From Adiantum capillus-veneris (Eukaryota; Streptophyta; Polypodiopsida; Polypodiales; Pteridaceae): 64,000 nucleotides of DNA. Below the pieces are notes generated by a model, which saw nothing but the letters and a program-made list of their open reading frames with translations, made no database searches and was not told the origin of the DNA. Shown piece by piece: positions 22,751 to 35,129 of this stretch (position 1 is the stretch's first letter; the number at the start of each line of letters is the position of its first letter). Both the position numbers and the translations under genes were made by a program. Location of the stretch: contig CM043971.1 in the NCBI GenBank assembly GCA_014529385.2, positions 32,510,709 through 32,574,708 on the forward strand. The letters are read 5' to 3'.

Positions 22751-23644
22751 TGTTTGGTTATTTCAGCATATGAGCCCTCACCTAGTCGAACACCACATTT
22801 TTAGTGCATTTTTTTTTCTGAGCTAGTGTGGTTGTACTATGTGTAAATCCGGATTCCAAAGTAGCAGATATATTCTGTGAGTTGTAATTCTTTCATGATA
22901 TTTGTAAAGGCCCATGTGACTTGACCACTGGCCATTTAGAAAGCCCTAGGTATAAAAGATAATAACCTTAGTGGAAAGGGAGGTTTATCTTTTGGAAGAA
23001 CTCTATGTACGTATGCTCAAACAGTCAAGTAGCTCAGGTTTGTTATCAACTTTTCTCATGATTGGATGATCCAATTTTGATTCTAAAACTTGCATAGTGT
23101 TCCACTTTACTTGCTCTTTCATTCAAGTGTAAGCATGCCAAGTTCTGTCGTGGTTTGTGACTACACATTGACGAGCCTAATCTTTAGTTTTGCGTGCTTA
23201 AATCATTGGTTTTTGACATTTTGACCATAGGAGAGTGTTATTAGACCTTAGGGTGACCTTTCTGGATTGTTCTATTTTAGTTTTTTGGACCTGGACCATG
23301 ATGGATCGGGATTTTGGTACCTTCTCGGATGATCACCAGACTTTGTAGGTTTGTGCCCTTCGAATTAATATAGCTTCCCTTAAAGTTTTGTGATGATCTG
23401 ATTCTGTTTAATTGAAATGTCGTGATGAACTAAAGTGGTGAGATAAGACATAGGCAGATTTTCCAATCTGGGAGTTGTGGTTTGCTTGTTGAGTTGATGT
23501 GTTTGCTTGTTAGGTTCACTTCTTGAGGATTGGCTACCTCAAAGAGACTCTATGCCCCATTTGAATCACTTCCCTGAGTATTGACATATTATGTTAGTGC
23601 CAAATAGCTATGCTACAGACAACTCTCGTGGCAACCCACTAACA
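22751..23644 (+). repeat. Gypsy 5' LTR (894 bp)
   Basis: Starts TGTTTGG, ends ACTAACA directly before the primer site. The first 650 bp match the inverted copy at 13860-14509. A TATA box is at 22951. The start is fixed by comparison with that copy, whose polypurine tract is visible. Confidence 0.82.
22951..22957 (+). promoter_or_regulatory. TATA box of gypsy LTR
   Basis: TATAAAA in GGTATAAAAGATAATAACC, conserved in the inverted LTR near 14291-14306. Expected to place transcription start 25-35 bp downstream. Confidence 0.7.
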
Positions 23645-23660
23645 TTGGCACCGTTGTTGG
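23645..23660 (+). other. Primer binding site (TTGGCACCGTTGTTGG)
   Basis: Immediately follows the LTR end. It resembles the TGGCGCCGTTG-type primer sites of plant gypsy elements, with one C-to-T-type change. Confidence 0.75.
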
Positions 23661-24188
23661 TGAATGATCCTTAGGTGGTGAGTGACCTATCACGTATTTT
23701 GAGTTTTGTTGTCCAGAGATTGGTCTTTCCATTCTATATACACTAGTAGCAAAGTAGCTAAATGGGGGTTTAGCACTTGTTAGAGTTTAGAATTAAAGGA
23801 CTTGCTACATCTATTCTTGAGAGGTCAAGAGAGTTGTGAGTGAGATAGAAAAAGCATTTCATTCTTTGATTTTCTCATTACTTTCAGAATGTTGTATCAT
23901 TTTTTGTTACGACTTTAGTTTACGTTGTTTTGTTTGTTTTTGTTCCAAGTTTCTTTCTAGCACATAGGAGTAGGGTAAGTAGAAACTACCACCATCAAAT
24001 TTGGCCGAAAAGATGCGGGCAAAAATGACTGAAAATCATATTTGGGCAAAAAAGACCATAACTCTGAAAATTAGAAAAATTGATGGTAAAGACAAAAAAA
24101 CTAATCAAAACTCAAAAACTTGGTGCTAAGGGGAATTAGAAAACTTATTGGAAGCAATCTAATAAGTTTCATCCCATTCTGTGGAGGA

Positions 24189-25812
24189 ACATGGATTGTG
24201 ATCCATGTCCCCCAGAGATAGTTTGATTTAGAACAGGGACCATCTGATACATACTACTTCCAAGCAACCAAAACCAAATTATGGAATCAAATTGAAACCA
24301 AACACACACTTAAATCAAGGAAATTGGAAAAAATCACCAAAAGCTAGTCAATTTGACCAAAATTTTAGAAACTTCAACTTTTCGTGATCTAAATCCGAAA
24401 AGTTTTGGGGAATGGCTTTAAAAGAGCATAGACTGTCAGCTGACCAAGTTTCATGTCAAAACAAGGTCAAACATGGATCACGATCCATGTACCTCATTTA
24501 GTTTTTGGCTGAGATTTGAGTAGTAGGTAGCTCAGACTTAGACAAATACTTTTCCCAAAAGACATATTGTCAAAAAAGTTGAGCAAAGTTGATCAAAATA
24601 GACAAAATAAAAAAATAGTCAAAAATCGCTAAAACAGATCCAAAAATTTACTTTTGGTTTGCAAAAACTGATCCAAATTCAAAAAGATTTTTGGAATAGG
24701 CCACAGACATCATAATCTAAATTCAAAAATATTTTGGGCATAGGCTATAAATATCATAATCTACCAGCCGGCCAAATTTCAAGTCCATAAGTGATGAAAC
24801 ATGGATTGCGATCCATGTCCCCCTTTTGAGATTTTTGGCTAAAACTTCTTCTACCCATAGCAAAGACCATTAAAAACAACACTTTCCATAGCAAGGTTGA
24901 AAATATCATCAAAAGGGCCAAAAATACGTCAAAGTGAAAAACCGCTAGAACAGAATGTGATGGACCACACCGTGTAGCAGAGTACCCTAATAGACTACAA
25001 AGGGTTGCTATTTCACTTTTGGTTGACCAAAACTTGTCCAAATCCAAAAAGATTTTGGAGATAGCCAAAAATACCTTCATCTTTAATTGGTTCAATTTTG
25101 GGGTCAAAAGCTCTCTCAACATGGATCGCGATCCATGCACCTTTTCCAAAATTTTGAACTAAAACCTAACCACTTTGGTCTACATACTATTTATAGCCTA
25201 TTCCCAAAGTTTCATCTCATTTGGATATCAAAATCCAAGTCAAAATCCCAAAATTATCCAAGCACTATGAGAAAATGCAAAAATTGATCTAATTTTCAAT
25301 CCAGAGGTTAAAATCCAAAAAGTTTGACACAATAGCATCTAGTAATCATGCTCATCCTAATGGTACCAAGAAAATTCAATTTGGCCTCCAACATGGATAG
25401 CAATCCATGTCCCCATGGTGATAGCTTGACTTGAAATTGTCCCAGACTATAGTGCACATATAAGGAAACATATCCCAAAGTCCAATTTTGGAAGGAAAAA
25501 ATGAGCCAATTTGGATCAAAAGACATCAAAACAGAAGATAGACTCAAAACCACAGAATAGACATAAGGTTGGGCATTTGACCCATCAAAAAAATTCCAAA
25601 TTCAAAAAGATTTGAGATATAGCTTGTAGACATAAAGTGTAACAAGCTCTCCAGAGATCAAGTCTAGATGTGGTTGAACATGGATCGTGGTCAATATCTC
25701 CCAACCTCAAAAATTGGTGAAAATTCATACAAAGCCTCTAGATGGCCTTGTCTAGCTAATGTCAAAATTTGAAGTCAAAATTTGACATGGGGTCATGGAT
25801 CGCGATACATGT
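24189..25812 (+). repeat. Seven palindromes in diverged ~300-bp tandem units
   Basis: Versions of ACATGGATCGCGATCCATGT begin at 24189, 24471, 24799, 25119, 25391, 25678 and 25793, spaced 282, 328, 320, 272, 287 and 115 bp. Sequence between them is A-rich and loosely repeated (for example ccaaattcaaaaagattt, ttttggctgaga/aaa). Most differences within the palindrome are single changes, often C/T or G/A at the CpGs. The block lies in the untranslated leader between primer site and gag. The rest of the leader, 23661-24188 and 25813-26535, shows no gene. Function is unknown. Confidence 0.85.
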
Positions 25813-26535
25813 ATCTCTTCATAGTGGGGGTATTTGACTAAATGATCCTATAGATATACTTGAGTACATCTTGTATCTCAATTCTGAGCTAAAAATACCC
25901 TCTAAAGACAAAGATACAAGCAAAATTTTCTGTGTCTAGGTCTTGAGACTGTTTTGAGTGTTGTTTCAAGTGCAATTCACCAAACTTGCTCTAACTTTTG
26001 CTACACAACTCTAAATGGAGTCAAGTAAAGCCATGATAAAAGTTTGTGAGCAATAGGGCCCAAGGCCAAAATTTTAGAGCAAAAATAATTTAGGTTTCCT
26101 TATTCCAAACTTTTAGGGTACCCAAAATCAGTTTCCATAGACCAAGGGGCACAAAGACATGACTTTTGAGAGACTTGACCAAGGGCAAAAAGGGATAAGT
26201 TGCTCTAAGTCAAGGTGGGATTGTCAAAGATTATCTTGAGAGGGTTGAGTGAGCCTTAACCATGACAAATCATCCACCACCGAGGTTTTCTACTCAACTC
26301 AGAGATATGCAAACCGCAAGAAATATTACAATACCTTAGATAGTGGGATTGAGAGAAAACACGGAGACATATCCAACATACAACACCACACATCAAGGTA
26401 GGGCTCATGGAGCTTTGCCAAGAAACTATACAACTCATTGGGAATCACACTAGCCATTATACACCTCAAGTCAAATGCATGTGCTTGAAAATACGATAGC
26501 AAAAATTGATGAAGACCTAGAGGTGAAACATCCAC

Positions 26536-27930
26536 TTGCTAATGATCAACAAACCCAACATGAGATTCATCAAAACCAATGAAGCCTTGAGATTTCTAAT
26601 AGATTACACTCATGAGGGATTGTATAGGTTCACAAATGGGGATCAACATAACTTCTACAAATGTGTAGAACCCAACTGTGGAGAGTTGACAAACCATAAG
26701 AAGCTCTATGCATTCACGTATATAGATGCCCAAGGAGTGCAAGTTTGATGGTAGATAAGTATGGACAAGGGTACAAACTTGTTGATCCAATTGACCTAGA
26801 AAAATATACATACAAGGGTACATCAATCTCTACATTATTTTAGCCAAGTGTCGGACATAGATTTCCAAAAACAATGCCAGAGCATATATCAGAGAGGATT
26901 CTGCCAAGATTTTCTCCAAGATGAGAAGAGATAGCAAGAGATGTTTTTGTAAGAGACCCAAAATTGGTCAAATTGGTGACCGAACCACCACAAACGAGAC
27001 CATCTCAAGTAGTCAGATGTGTCAAGACAAAGTACAATGGGTCGAGTGATCCATATGCTCATGTTTCACTCTTGAAACAAGTTTTGAGAGCTGAACGGGT
27101 GGCGGATTTCCATACTCAATACGAAGGATTTGGGTTAACATTGGAAGGAACGGCCTTGATGTGGTTCCAACCATTGAACAAAGATGAGTTCCAAACATAT
27201 AACAAATCTTGCATGAATTCGTGAAGGAATTCTCTAAAAGGGGAATCAAGCACAATATTATGTCCCAAATCTACACTTTCAAACAAAAAGAGAACAAAAA
27301 AGCGAAGGAAGTTTTGCTTCACTTCAAACTGTACTTAGAGAGGTGTATTGTGAAATAGTTAGCACAATATGAGAGGCTATCAATTCTCTTTATAGAGGGC
27401 TCGAGGAATGAGACTTTAAAAAATGATCTGCATTTGAAAGCATGCATGAACTTTGAGCAAACATGAAAGAAGCTTTATATCTTATGGAAAACTATAAAAC
27501 TTATGGTGAGATTACAAAGGATGAAAAAACTATGACAAGAAATGTCTCCTTGTCTTCTAGTGAAACCAACATTATACGAGTTGCTCAACCTCGACCAATG
27601 TCCAATCTAGGCGAGCTAGCTGAAGAAGTAGCACAACAATTGAGCCTAGACTTTAGCCAATATACTTTAGCCAAAACTATGGGCAAGAGAGACCATATGG
27701 ACCCCAAGCAGGGAATCAATTGCCACTCAACCAACACATGTGCCACAACCATGAAAAATCATTTTACGATGGACGAGAACACCTTAATGTTCATAACCAA
27801 TCAAGAGTATGGATCAAAGACCATTCTTACCATGCAAGAACAACCATCGGCTGCACCACCAACTATGCAACAAGTAGAACCATGCTACGAGTGTGGAGAC
27901 AATCATTAGGCAAGGAGTTTTCCACACAAG
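26536..27930 (+). pseudogene. Gypsy gag
   Basis: Frames at 26536-26748, 26964-27224 and 27463-27909 together give an N-terminal piece, the capsid-like segment (KYNGSSDPYAHVSLLKQVL then EGTALMWFQPL) and a knuckle start CYECGDNH at 27886-27909. A TAG at 27907 interrupts the knuckle right after the histidine. Several frameshifts lie between. This is the structural protein of the element whose LTR starts at 22751. Confidence 0.78.
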
Positions 27931-28055
27931 GACAAACATAAAGAAATTTTTGGATTCCGTAATGAATGTGCAATCACTCATGTTCTGCAAGACGGTCCCA
28001 AAAATCTTGATAACAAAGGGAAATCAATAGTGAACATTGTTAGAGTATTTTTTCT

Positions 28056-29275
28056 TTGAGCGGATTTGAGGTAGAACCCACGGTTTCTATGAATGTGGTG
28101 ACAAGAGCTCAAGCTCAAGCTCAAGCACAACAAGCTGCAAAAAACACACAAGTTGAGGAAGAAAGCAAAGTGCCAATTCAAAAAGAATTTGAGAGTTTGA
28201 CGATAAGGACTCAGAGAAAATCACGGAAAGCAAAAAGAGACAAAATGAAAGCAAAAAGGCTAAAAGAGAAAATTTCCTTAGAGATAGAGCTACAACAAAC
28301 AAGAGAGCAACTTAAAAAGGGAAAATAAGGGATGAGTGTAAGGAGCGGTGTCTTCCAAAATATCATCAGGAGGTTTAGTCTTCATAAAATAGAATTTTGG
28401 AACCTTTAGAGGCTTGATTACAAGCTTACAAGGCTAGGACTGAAAACCAACCAAACATTGGAATAGAGATGGTTGACATATCTACATCCCAAAGTCAAAA
28501 TATAGAGATTTGAAATGTGCAAATGGTTCATAGAGACAACTCAAGCTCTAATGGAGCCAAAGAAACAAAACATCCCTAGACAAGAAGTATTAATCCACAA
28601 AAGGGATGAGGAGATTGAACACAAAGGAAAAAAAATTGAACGATCAAATGAGATCAGAGCCAAAAACACCATTGGACACAAGGGTAGTGGCTAATACCAT
28701 AGATGACTCCAAGTCACAAGTGATGATTCCAATTTTGAAAATAAGTGATTTATTGGAAACAATAAGGAATGAGAAGGATGGTAGTCCACTTTCAAGTCTG
28801 CACCTATCACAAAAATCAACATGTATCATGAGTTTTATCAAAGAGATATACAATCTTTGTATGGTGACACAGGAACAAAAGCATCAACGAAGAGTAAACC
28901 TGAAACATTGAAAACTTTGCCATCTTTCATAGGAGAATACGAAACAAAATTGGGGGTCAAGGTAGTGCCTTTTCAAGAGAAACCAGTTAGAAAGATGATG
29001 GACACTAAAGCCTACATGAACTAATGTCTACTCCCATACAATACACAATAACTCTCTCAAAGTTGTTGAAAATTAGACCACATCTATGGGGAGAAGTGGA
29101 CAAAAATCTAGAGAAAATGAGATTAAACATTCCTTTTCGAGATATTCCCTTAGATGATCAAATGAGTAAAATGACACAAGAGAAACCTAAGGAAAAATCA
29201 GTACTTGTAAACAAAGTGGGAGATTATTGTGAAGGAGAAGAAAAAAGCACCACCTTGCTGGTGGAGCACAAAGGA
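28056..29275 (+). pseudogene. Gag-protease linker, lysine- and glutamine-rich
   Basis: 28056-28328 contains VVTRAQAQAQAQQAAKNTQ followed by a strongly charged helical segment likely to form a coiled coil. Broken frames continue at 28606-28911 and 29024-29323, the latter leading into the protease through VNKVGDYCEG. Plant gypsy elements often carry such linkers ahead of the protease. No enzyme is recognised. Confidence 0.55.
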
Positions 29276-29772
29276 GTCAAAACAATGCTATACTTGTTGA
29301 TAGCGGGTCTGGAGAGGCCATAGCCACCAAAGAAATTTGGGTTAAACCGGATCTTAGAAAGACCAGAATGAAACTGCAACTCATAGATGGTTATGTTGAG
29401 AGACTTATAGGTATGTTGGAGCATATTATAGTAACCTCTTGTGGGATAGGAGACAAACATGCATTTTCAATAGTAAATTTTGGAAAAGACAACAATTTTG
29501 ATATCATTTTGGGAGTCAAAACAATGGCTATACTTGATAGCGTGGCTGGAGTGGCCATAGCCACCAAAGAAATTTGGGAGAAATTGGATAAATTGGCTCT
29601 TAGAAAAACTAGAATGAAACTACAACTCGCGAACGGCTATGTTGAGAGACCTATAGGTATACAAGAGCATGTAATATTAACCTCTTATGGGATAGAATAT
29701 GAACTTGCATTCGCAATAGTGGATTTTGGAAAAGACAACAATTTTGATGTCATTTTGGATGTCCATTCATGA
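29276..29772 (+). pseudogene. Tandemly duplicated retropepsin domain
   Basis: Two copies of an aspartic-protease domain lie head to tail. The first has DSGSG at 29299-29313; the second has DSVAG at 29536-29550, 237 bp later. Each continues with KTRMKLQL, GYVER, and DFGKDNNFD or NFGKDNNFD. One frame is open from 29368 through the second copy to 29772. A one-base difference early in the first copy (near 29286) moves its start into another frame. The loss of the first glycine in the second copy should stop catalysis there. Retropepsins normally work as dimers of identical chains. Confidence 0.75.
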
Positions 29773-31344
29773 GACAACTTAAAATGGTTCAAGATTGGGG
29801 CTATGACCACATCTTCTTGAGGCACAAAGAGGTTATAACAAGGATCAGTGTGAAGGACCACATCTCTAGAGATGTTAGTCAAACTCTTGTAGAGGACTTT
29901 GACTCAGCAACGGTCAATAAGCAAGAGATACCTTCATGGTTATAGACTAAAGCATATCTATGGATGTGTGGAGCTTCCGACTGTGAGAGTTTGCTAAGGG
30001 AAGATTGTATCTTAGAGAGACCGGTAGAAGACAAAAACTACACCCTAGAACCACTTCTTGAGGATTTATTTGATTTGTTTGGATCGGACCAAATCTTGTC
30101 TACTCTGGAAATGTGTGTAAATGAAACAACACCAACAAAGTTTTGTGATGGTGGAAGGCCACGACATAGCTCCCTATTTTATGATAAAGCTGTTGAAGGA
30201 AGCTAATGAAAATTGTGAGTATGAAAGCAAAAAAATTGAGACAAACAACTTTGTAATGAATCATGATGCAAAAGCACAAACAATGGAAGAAAAACAATCA
30301 CAAGAATTCGTCATCATCGACATGCCTAAAGAATCAATAATAGTTGTTTCAAAGAAGCCGACTTCAAAAAATGCACAACTGAAAGCAGATGAAGAAGCCG
30401 TGTTTCTAAGTTCCAAGTCAAATTTTCAACAAACTCAAGATCAACGAGAAGGATAAGGATAAGGGGAAAGATTGATTGTCTCCTACGGTGATCAAATTCA
30501 GCTTATGTGATGCAATAGAACTCAGATTACATGTTTAACTATGATAGATCTTTATTCTACAAAGAATATAATGACTTATGGCACTTGGATAATGATGGGA
30601 AAGCCACCCATTAAAGAGCCATAGGAAATAGTGTACATAAGTTCTAAAATGCCAGTTCTTAGCTTTAGGGTGGCAGAAGCTATACTCAAGTCGAGTACTG
30701 GAGAGTTCAAGGATACTTTCTACATAATCGACTCCCATCACACAAAAGAAAGTCTGGTCCTAGCAAAAAGATGGATGAACAACTTCCTTTGACAATAATA
30801 AAAAGCTTCAACAACACCAACGGTGATAGCCCTAGAAGCATCTCAAGCTAAAGCAAACACTGAAGCAGATCGATACTGCAAGTCAACGTTACCTTTAATG
30901 ATTCTCCATCAAAATTCCTACACAGCCTCTGCATCAAAAGCCAAACCATTGACAATGCAATGTAAACCTAAGCAAAAAGTTTATCAACCAAAGTTTTCAT
31001 CACAACATAGCCTCCAAAAAAGGTAAAAAAGAATCAACCAAGTGTTCGTATCCAAAGATCACATCGAAGTCAAGGATTTAGTTTGGATACACCAATCACA
31101 AGTTCAAGCTCAACAACCAAAGGTAGTAGGGTGGGTAGCATCAAATGAGTCAATCACTTCTCAAAGCTACTTTCAAGGAAACACTAATATTGGGGCCAAA
31201 AAGCCTAAGATAATAGCTTGGACTTACTCACCTCAAGAAAAAAATTCTACAAAGAGAAATCCGAGCTATCAACAGAAGGCAAACACCTCAGTCAAGAGAA
31301 AGAACAACCACAAAAGGCCAATGAAAAGACCTTCAAAGAAATAA
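29773..31344 (+). pseudogene. Degraded downstream protease/linker region
   Basis: Frames at 29964-30206, 30121-30456 and 31042-31344 are charged and low in recognisable motifs. Near 30700 the plus strand encodes FYIIDSHHTKESLVLAKRW, similar to the C-terminal flap and ILG region of a retropepsin, so a third protease-like piece may exist. No RT core follows before the switch to minus-strand sequence at 31.5 kb. Confidence 0.4.
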
Positions 31345-31497
31345 GCAGTGCGATAAGTATGGGGTACCAGAGTCACACTTCTACCAAGCTACCCAACAAA
31401 GACATGTGAAGCAGTAGATGATTGTAGTCAAGCTACTCCAAAGTAGCATACTTAGCTTCACTGTTGCTTTGTGCCATAAGCTTCAAACTCCTTTTAG

Positions 31498-32990
31498 TTA
31501 CCGAAGCACCTTGAGATCATAAATTACAACACCTCCCAAAGCTTCACCATGTGCTTTCGTGTAAGAGTCATAAACAAACAATAGATATGCATTGTCTATG
31601 CCAAGTGCTTCCACGTGTTGCTTCTTCACCACATCCTCCTTAAGAAGAAAAGGGATTTCCTTATAAGTAAGAAAATTATCCAATGTGGCCCTTGTGCTTT
31701 CCTCAACAAGAAAAGAGAATTGGAACTCCTGTAGCGCCACAATCCACTTCAAGAGCCTCTTTGACAAAGTAGGGCTATTTACCAATTGAGTTAGAAGAGT
31801 CTAGCTAGTGAGAAATGTGAATGGTTTGGGGAGAAGGTAGTGTCTAAACCGTCTACATGCACAAATCACACTCACCATGATGAACTCCACTTCTGTATAG
31901 CCTCTTTCCACATCTAGCTTCACCCTACTAGCACAATAGATAGGCTTCATGTAGTGGGAGTTGTTACCTCGTTGATGAAGTAGAGCTCCTATAGCATCCT
32001 CACCTAGTGATGGATTCACATAAAATTACTTATCCCAATTAGGAGCTTGCATAGTAGGAAGAGAACCAAGAACCTCTTTGATACCTTTAAAAATCTCCTC
32101 ACATTTATTTGTCCATTGTAGAGGATCCATTTTGCTACTCATTGTAGAAGATAAAGAAGTTAAGAGGACAAAGAAATGAATCTTGACATATACTTCACCT
32201 TTTGAATAAAGGTATAAAGTTTCTTTGTATCCTTAGGTGATGGGAGGAGCACCAAAGCCTTCACTTTGTCGGAATCCGCTTCTATCCCATTCTCAGAGAT
32301 CATATGTCCCAAAAAATTCACTCTTACTTTCATCATATTGCTTCAATGCCATCCCAAGCTTTATACAATGACCCTTTCTAGAGCTATAAACACAAAAGTC
32401 ATCAATAAGATCCTTCAAAAACTTGCCACCAAGAAAGGGAGAGAACACCTTATTTGACGCATTTTTCGTACCACACACAGCCATTCATAGACCAAAAGGA
32501 AGCACACAGTAACAAAATCATCCCCATGGTGTGATAAATGTGGCCTTCTTTTGATCTTCTAAAGCCAAGGTGAGCTGAAAATATTCAGAGAATCCATCAC
32601 ATACACTATACCTCTCATGCCCTGCAATAGAATCAAGTATGTCATCTATGAAAGGAAGAGGGTATGCATCTCTCTTCATAGCTACATTTAAATGCTTAAA
32701 ATCAACATAAATTCTCCACTTTCCATCCTTCTTAGGTGTGACAACAACAAGACACCCATTCTACAGTACTCACATGACATATAAAACCTGCTTTGAGAAG
32801 CTTGTCTACCTCTTCCTTTAAAGCATTAAGTTGTACCTCTCCCATTCTCTTTTGCTTTTGGCATATGGACTGAGCCCCTTCCTTGATTGGAATGTGTAAT
32901 TCCTCTCCTTTGAAGACTCTAATTTACTCATAAGAAGTGATAAACAAATTGAGAAACTGTTTTATCATGCATAGGTACTCGCCCTTCTCA
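31498..32990 (-). pseudogene. Gypsy reverse transcriptase and RNase H
   Basis: On the minus strand, RT begins with VVVTPKKDGKWRIYVDF (about 32750), continues DAYPLPFIDDILDSI, has the catalytic IDDFCVY (aspartates at 32403-32398), then RNase H with MKPIYCASRVKLDVERGYTE and ACRRFRHYLLPKPF (to about 31801) and a C-terminal part to 31498. Stops and frameshifts occur, including a TGA after ATFITPWG. Integrase is not seen below 31498. Its orientation is opposite to the gag-protease at 26.5-31.3 kb, so it is either another element or an inverted part. Confidence 0.85.
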
Positions 32991-33060
32991 CGACTAGTCA
33001 AGTCGGGGGACAACATACATTGTAACAGCTCCTCTTTGACATTAGGTTGAACTTCGGGTT

Positions 33061-33360
33061 GCATCAACTCTTCAATTTTCTCATAAGGACGGAGATATCA
33101 TTCTCGATGAGACAAAGAAGACTTTATTTCTCATCACGCTCTTCTTCAAGAAACAAGGAGGAAACATCTAGATCACTATCGTTGTTATCTTCCACCTCAC
33201 TGCTGGCATCATCCCCATTGTCTTCTTCTTCACTTGAGTACTCTTCTTCATCACTTTTTGTGCGCTTTGCTACACGTGTCAGAGGTTGGGGACTTCCCTG
33301 TGCAATGTGTGCGAGCCTTGAAAGGTTGCAAGCACACAACTAGAGAGTCCTAGCAAGCTC
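33061..33360 (-). other. Acidic low-complexity reading frame
   Basis: The minus frame 33339-33124 is dominated by glutamate, aspartate and serine (KSDEEEYSSEEEDNGDD). It may be the gag-linker of the RT fragment next to it, or simply a purine-rich repeat. The overlapping plus frame is serine-rich and equally low in complexity. Confidence 0.35.
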
Positions 33361-33483
33361 AAAGAAACAATGGCATGTCACTCACCGCTCATTGCTTACG
33401 TCGTGAAGGATTCCGTGCTACGAAGAAGAAGGAGCCACCACCGATGCCGTGCTCAACCGCCTCGCCGTCGCCACAATGCTCGA

Positions 33484-33522
<39 letters not shown>

Positions 33523-33561
33523 CATACACACACACACACTCACACACATACACACATGAGC
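33484..33561 (+). repeat. (CT)n followed by interrupted (CA)n
   Basis: A CT array near 33484-33520 followed by CA-rich repeats. It produces spurious SLSLSL and THTHTH reading frames. Confidence 0.9.
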
Positions 33562-33599
33562 ACACGAAGGAGAAGGAGACAGAGATGGAGCAAGAGCAC

Positions 33600-35129
33600 T
33601 TCCTAGCTTACACCTCAAAGAATGAGGATTTTTAGGTCAAATGAACCTTTTATTAGAGTTTGACCCATTCACACATGGGTGCCCACAGTGGCCGGTCGTT
33701 GGTGGCCAAACTACTATAAAAATAACATAAGTGGTGCGTCTCTCATCGGTGATCACCTACACACCTATTGGACCGACAAGCTCGATCCATGACTAAATCA
33801 AATAAATAATATGCGTCCGTCAAAGCTTATAGGGTGTCCGTGAGGGTTAACATGTCCCCCTTCCTGATGTAGATTCTTTCCTCGGAAGCTATTGAGATGA
33901 AGCCCGTTCGTCGAGGTGGAAGAGCATCCGAGATTGAATGTCCTTAGTCTTCTTCAATCACTGCAAAATCGGCATTCTCATATACAATTAAAAAGCATAT
34001 GCAGCTGTAGGCACACAAATTGATTGGTAACAGAATATTATACAATTTGTCAGCAATAAACATTAAACTATAATATAATCAAATGCATAAGCAATTGTAA
34101 AGGCCAAAAATATACAAGTATGGGGTGGCTAATTTAATGGTCGAGAGGCACTAGAGGTCAACTATTAATACCATGGGCAAGCTTCTCAATTCTCTCTGGT
34201 CAATTAAGCTGTTTAATTGCGAGAGCAAAGTATTTCATGTTCGAGGGCCGACTAGAGGCTATACCTAGAAGACCTTGTAGTTAAGTTATGATAAAAGGAA
34301 TTGCTCATGAAATCATCGCCTATCTTATTCCCTTTTCTTTGACCCCCCAAAGTTTTTTCACATTCATTCAATTTTGATATGTGTGCTTATTTTGTATGCC
34401 TTGGGCTTTTTGCTCTTCAAGGAAAGGCGCCCACACTAGGGCTCTAGTACCATAGGAAATACATGTGAGTGAAGTACCAAATTAAGCTAGAATTTCTTTT
34501 CCAGCTTAAGATTTTACATTGTGGCACTTTTGAGTTTTTTTGTTTGTTCGTTTTCAGCATTTCAATTTTGTAACTTTGGGGGGTCATATGACATTGTTTC
34601 CCTCCCCAGGCTCATCACACTAGTAAACTCCCTTTATAATACTTAAGCTAAAGGTCAAATAGGGACTAAGCCCACTAGAAATCTCTAGTACATTGCACAC
34701 AATGTCCTAAATAGGATTAAGAACATCAAGTAACCATTGATAATTAGGAACGCATTCCCCATGGTATTAAGAGAAGATCTCTAACTCCTAACTTGGTCAA
34801 ACTAGCTTAGTCAGACTGCTTGATTCTTAAACCTAGACAAGGGATTATGAATGAAAATTATATAGAATCTAATGTCTAATTTAATCAAATGTACCTAATA
34901 TTGTGCTACCAATCACACTTAAAGCAGACAAACGTTGATACTAGAAAACAGAGGCAATGCTAATGGACAAGGAACACCTGTTTGTGTTGATGATCGCGCT
35001 CAATTCAAAGAGTGAACGAGAGAAAGATTCCATAAAGTTCAAAATTCTAACAATGGCAATGCGTTCGTGTACACAGTAGAAAACACAAGGAATACCTGCA
35101 GGAGGCATATCATTGGGAAGAGACACCAA
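33600..35129. other. LTR-like or intergenic DNA, no gene
   Basis: No domain found. On the minus strand a purine tract (aggaagggggaca) precedes TGTTAACCC at 33852, which looks like a polypurine tract and LTR start, suggesting a minus-strand 3' LTR extending below it; no partner LTR was found. 33855-35129 is otherwise A/T-rich with no long frame. Confidence 0.35.

Larger units (their letters stand above)
22751..31344 (+). mobile_element. Gypsy element, 5' part, with repeat-rich leader
   Basis: Layout: LTR (22751-23644), primer site (23645), a 2.9-kb leader with palindromic repeats, gag (26536-27930), linker, duplicated protease (29276-29772) and a degraded region to 31344. RT, integrase and the 3' LTR are absent; at 31.5 kb the sequence switches to minus-strand gypsy pol. 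The TTGGCACCGTTG primer site and long leader recall the Tat/Athila group of plant gypsy elements; that placement is inference. Confidence 0.75.

Noticed and set aside
24189-25812. Restriction-site or cloning artefact from repeated TCGCGA palindromes
   Set aside because: The copies differ at several positions and sit in diverged flanks at uneven spacing, as expected for an old natural repeat.
22751-31344. Endogenous pararetrovirus
   Set aside because: The primer site, LTR and gag-protease layout are those of LTR retrotransposons; no movement-protein or other viral gene was seen.
33370-33635. Two plus-strand ORFs with SLSLSL/THTHTH runs
   Set aside because: Simple-sequence artefacts with no conserved flanking protein.
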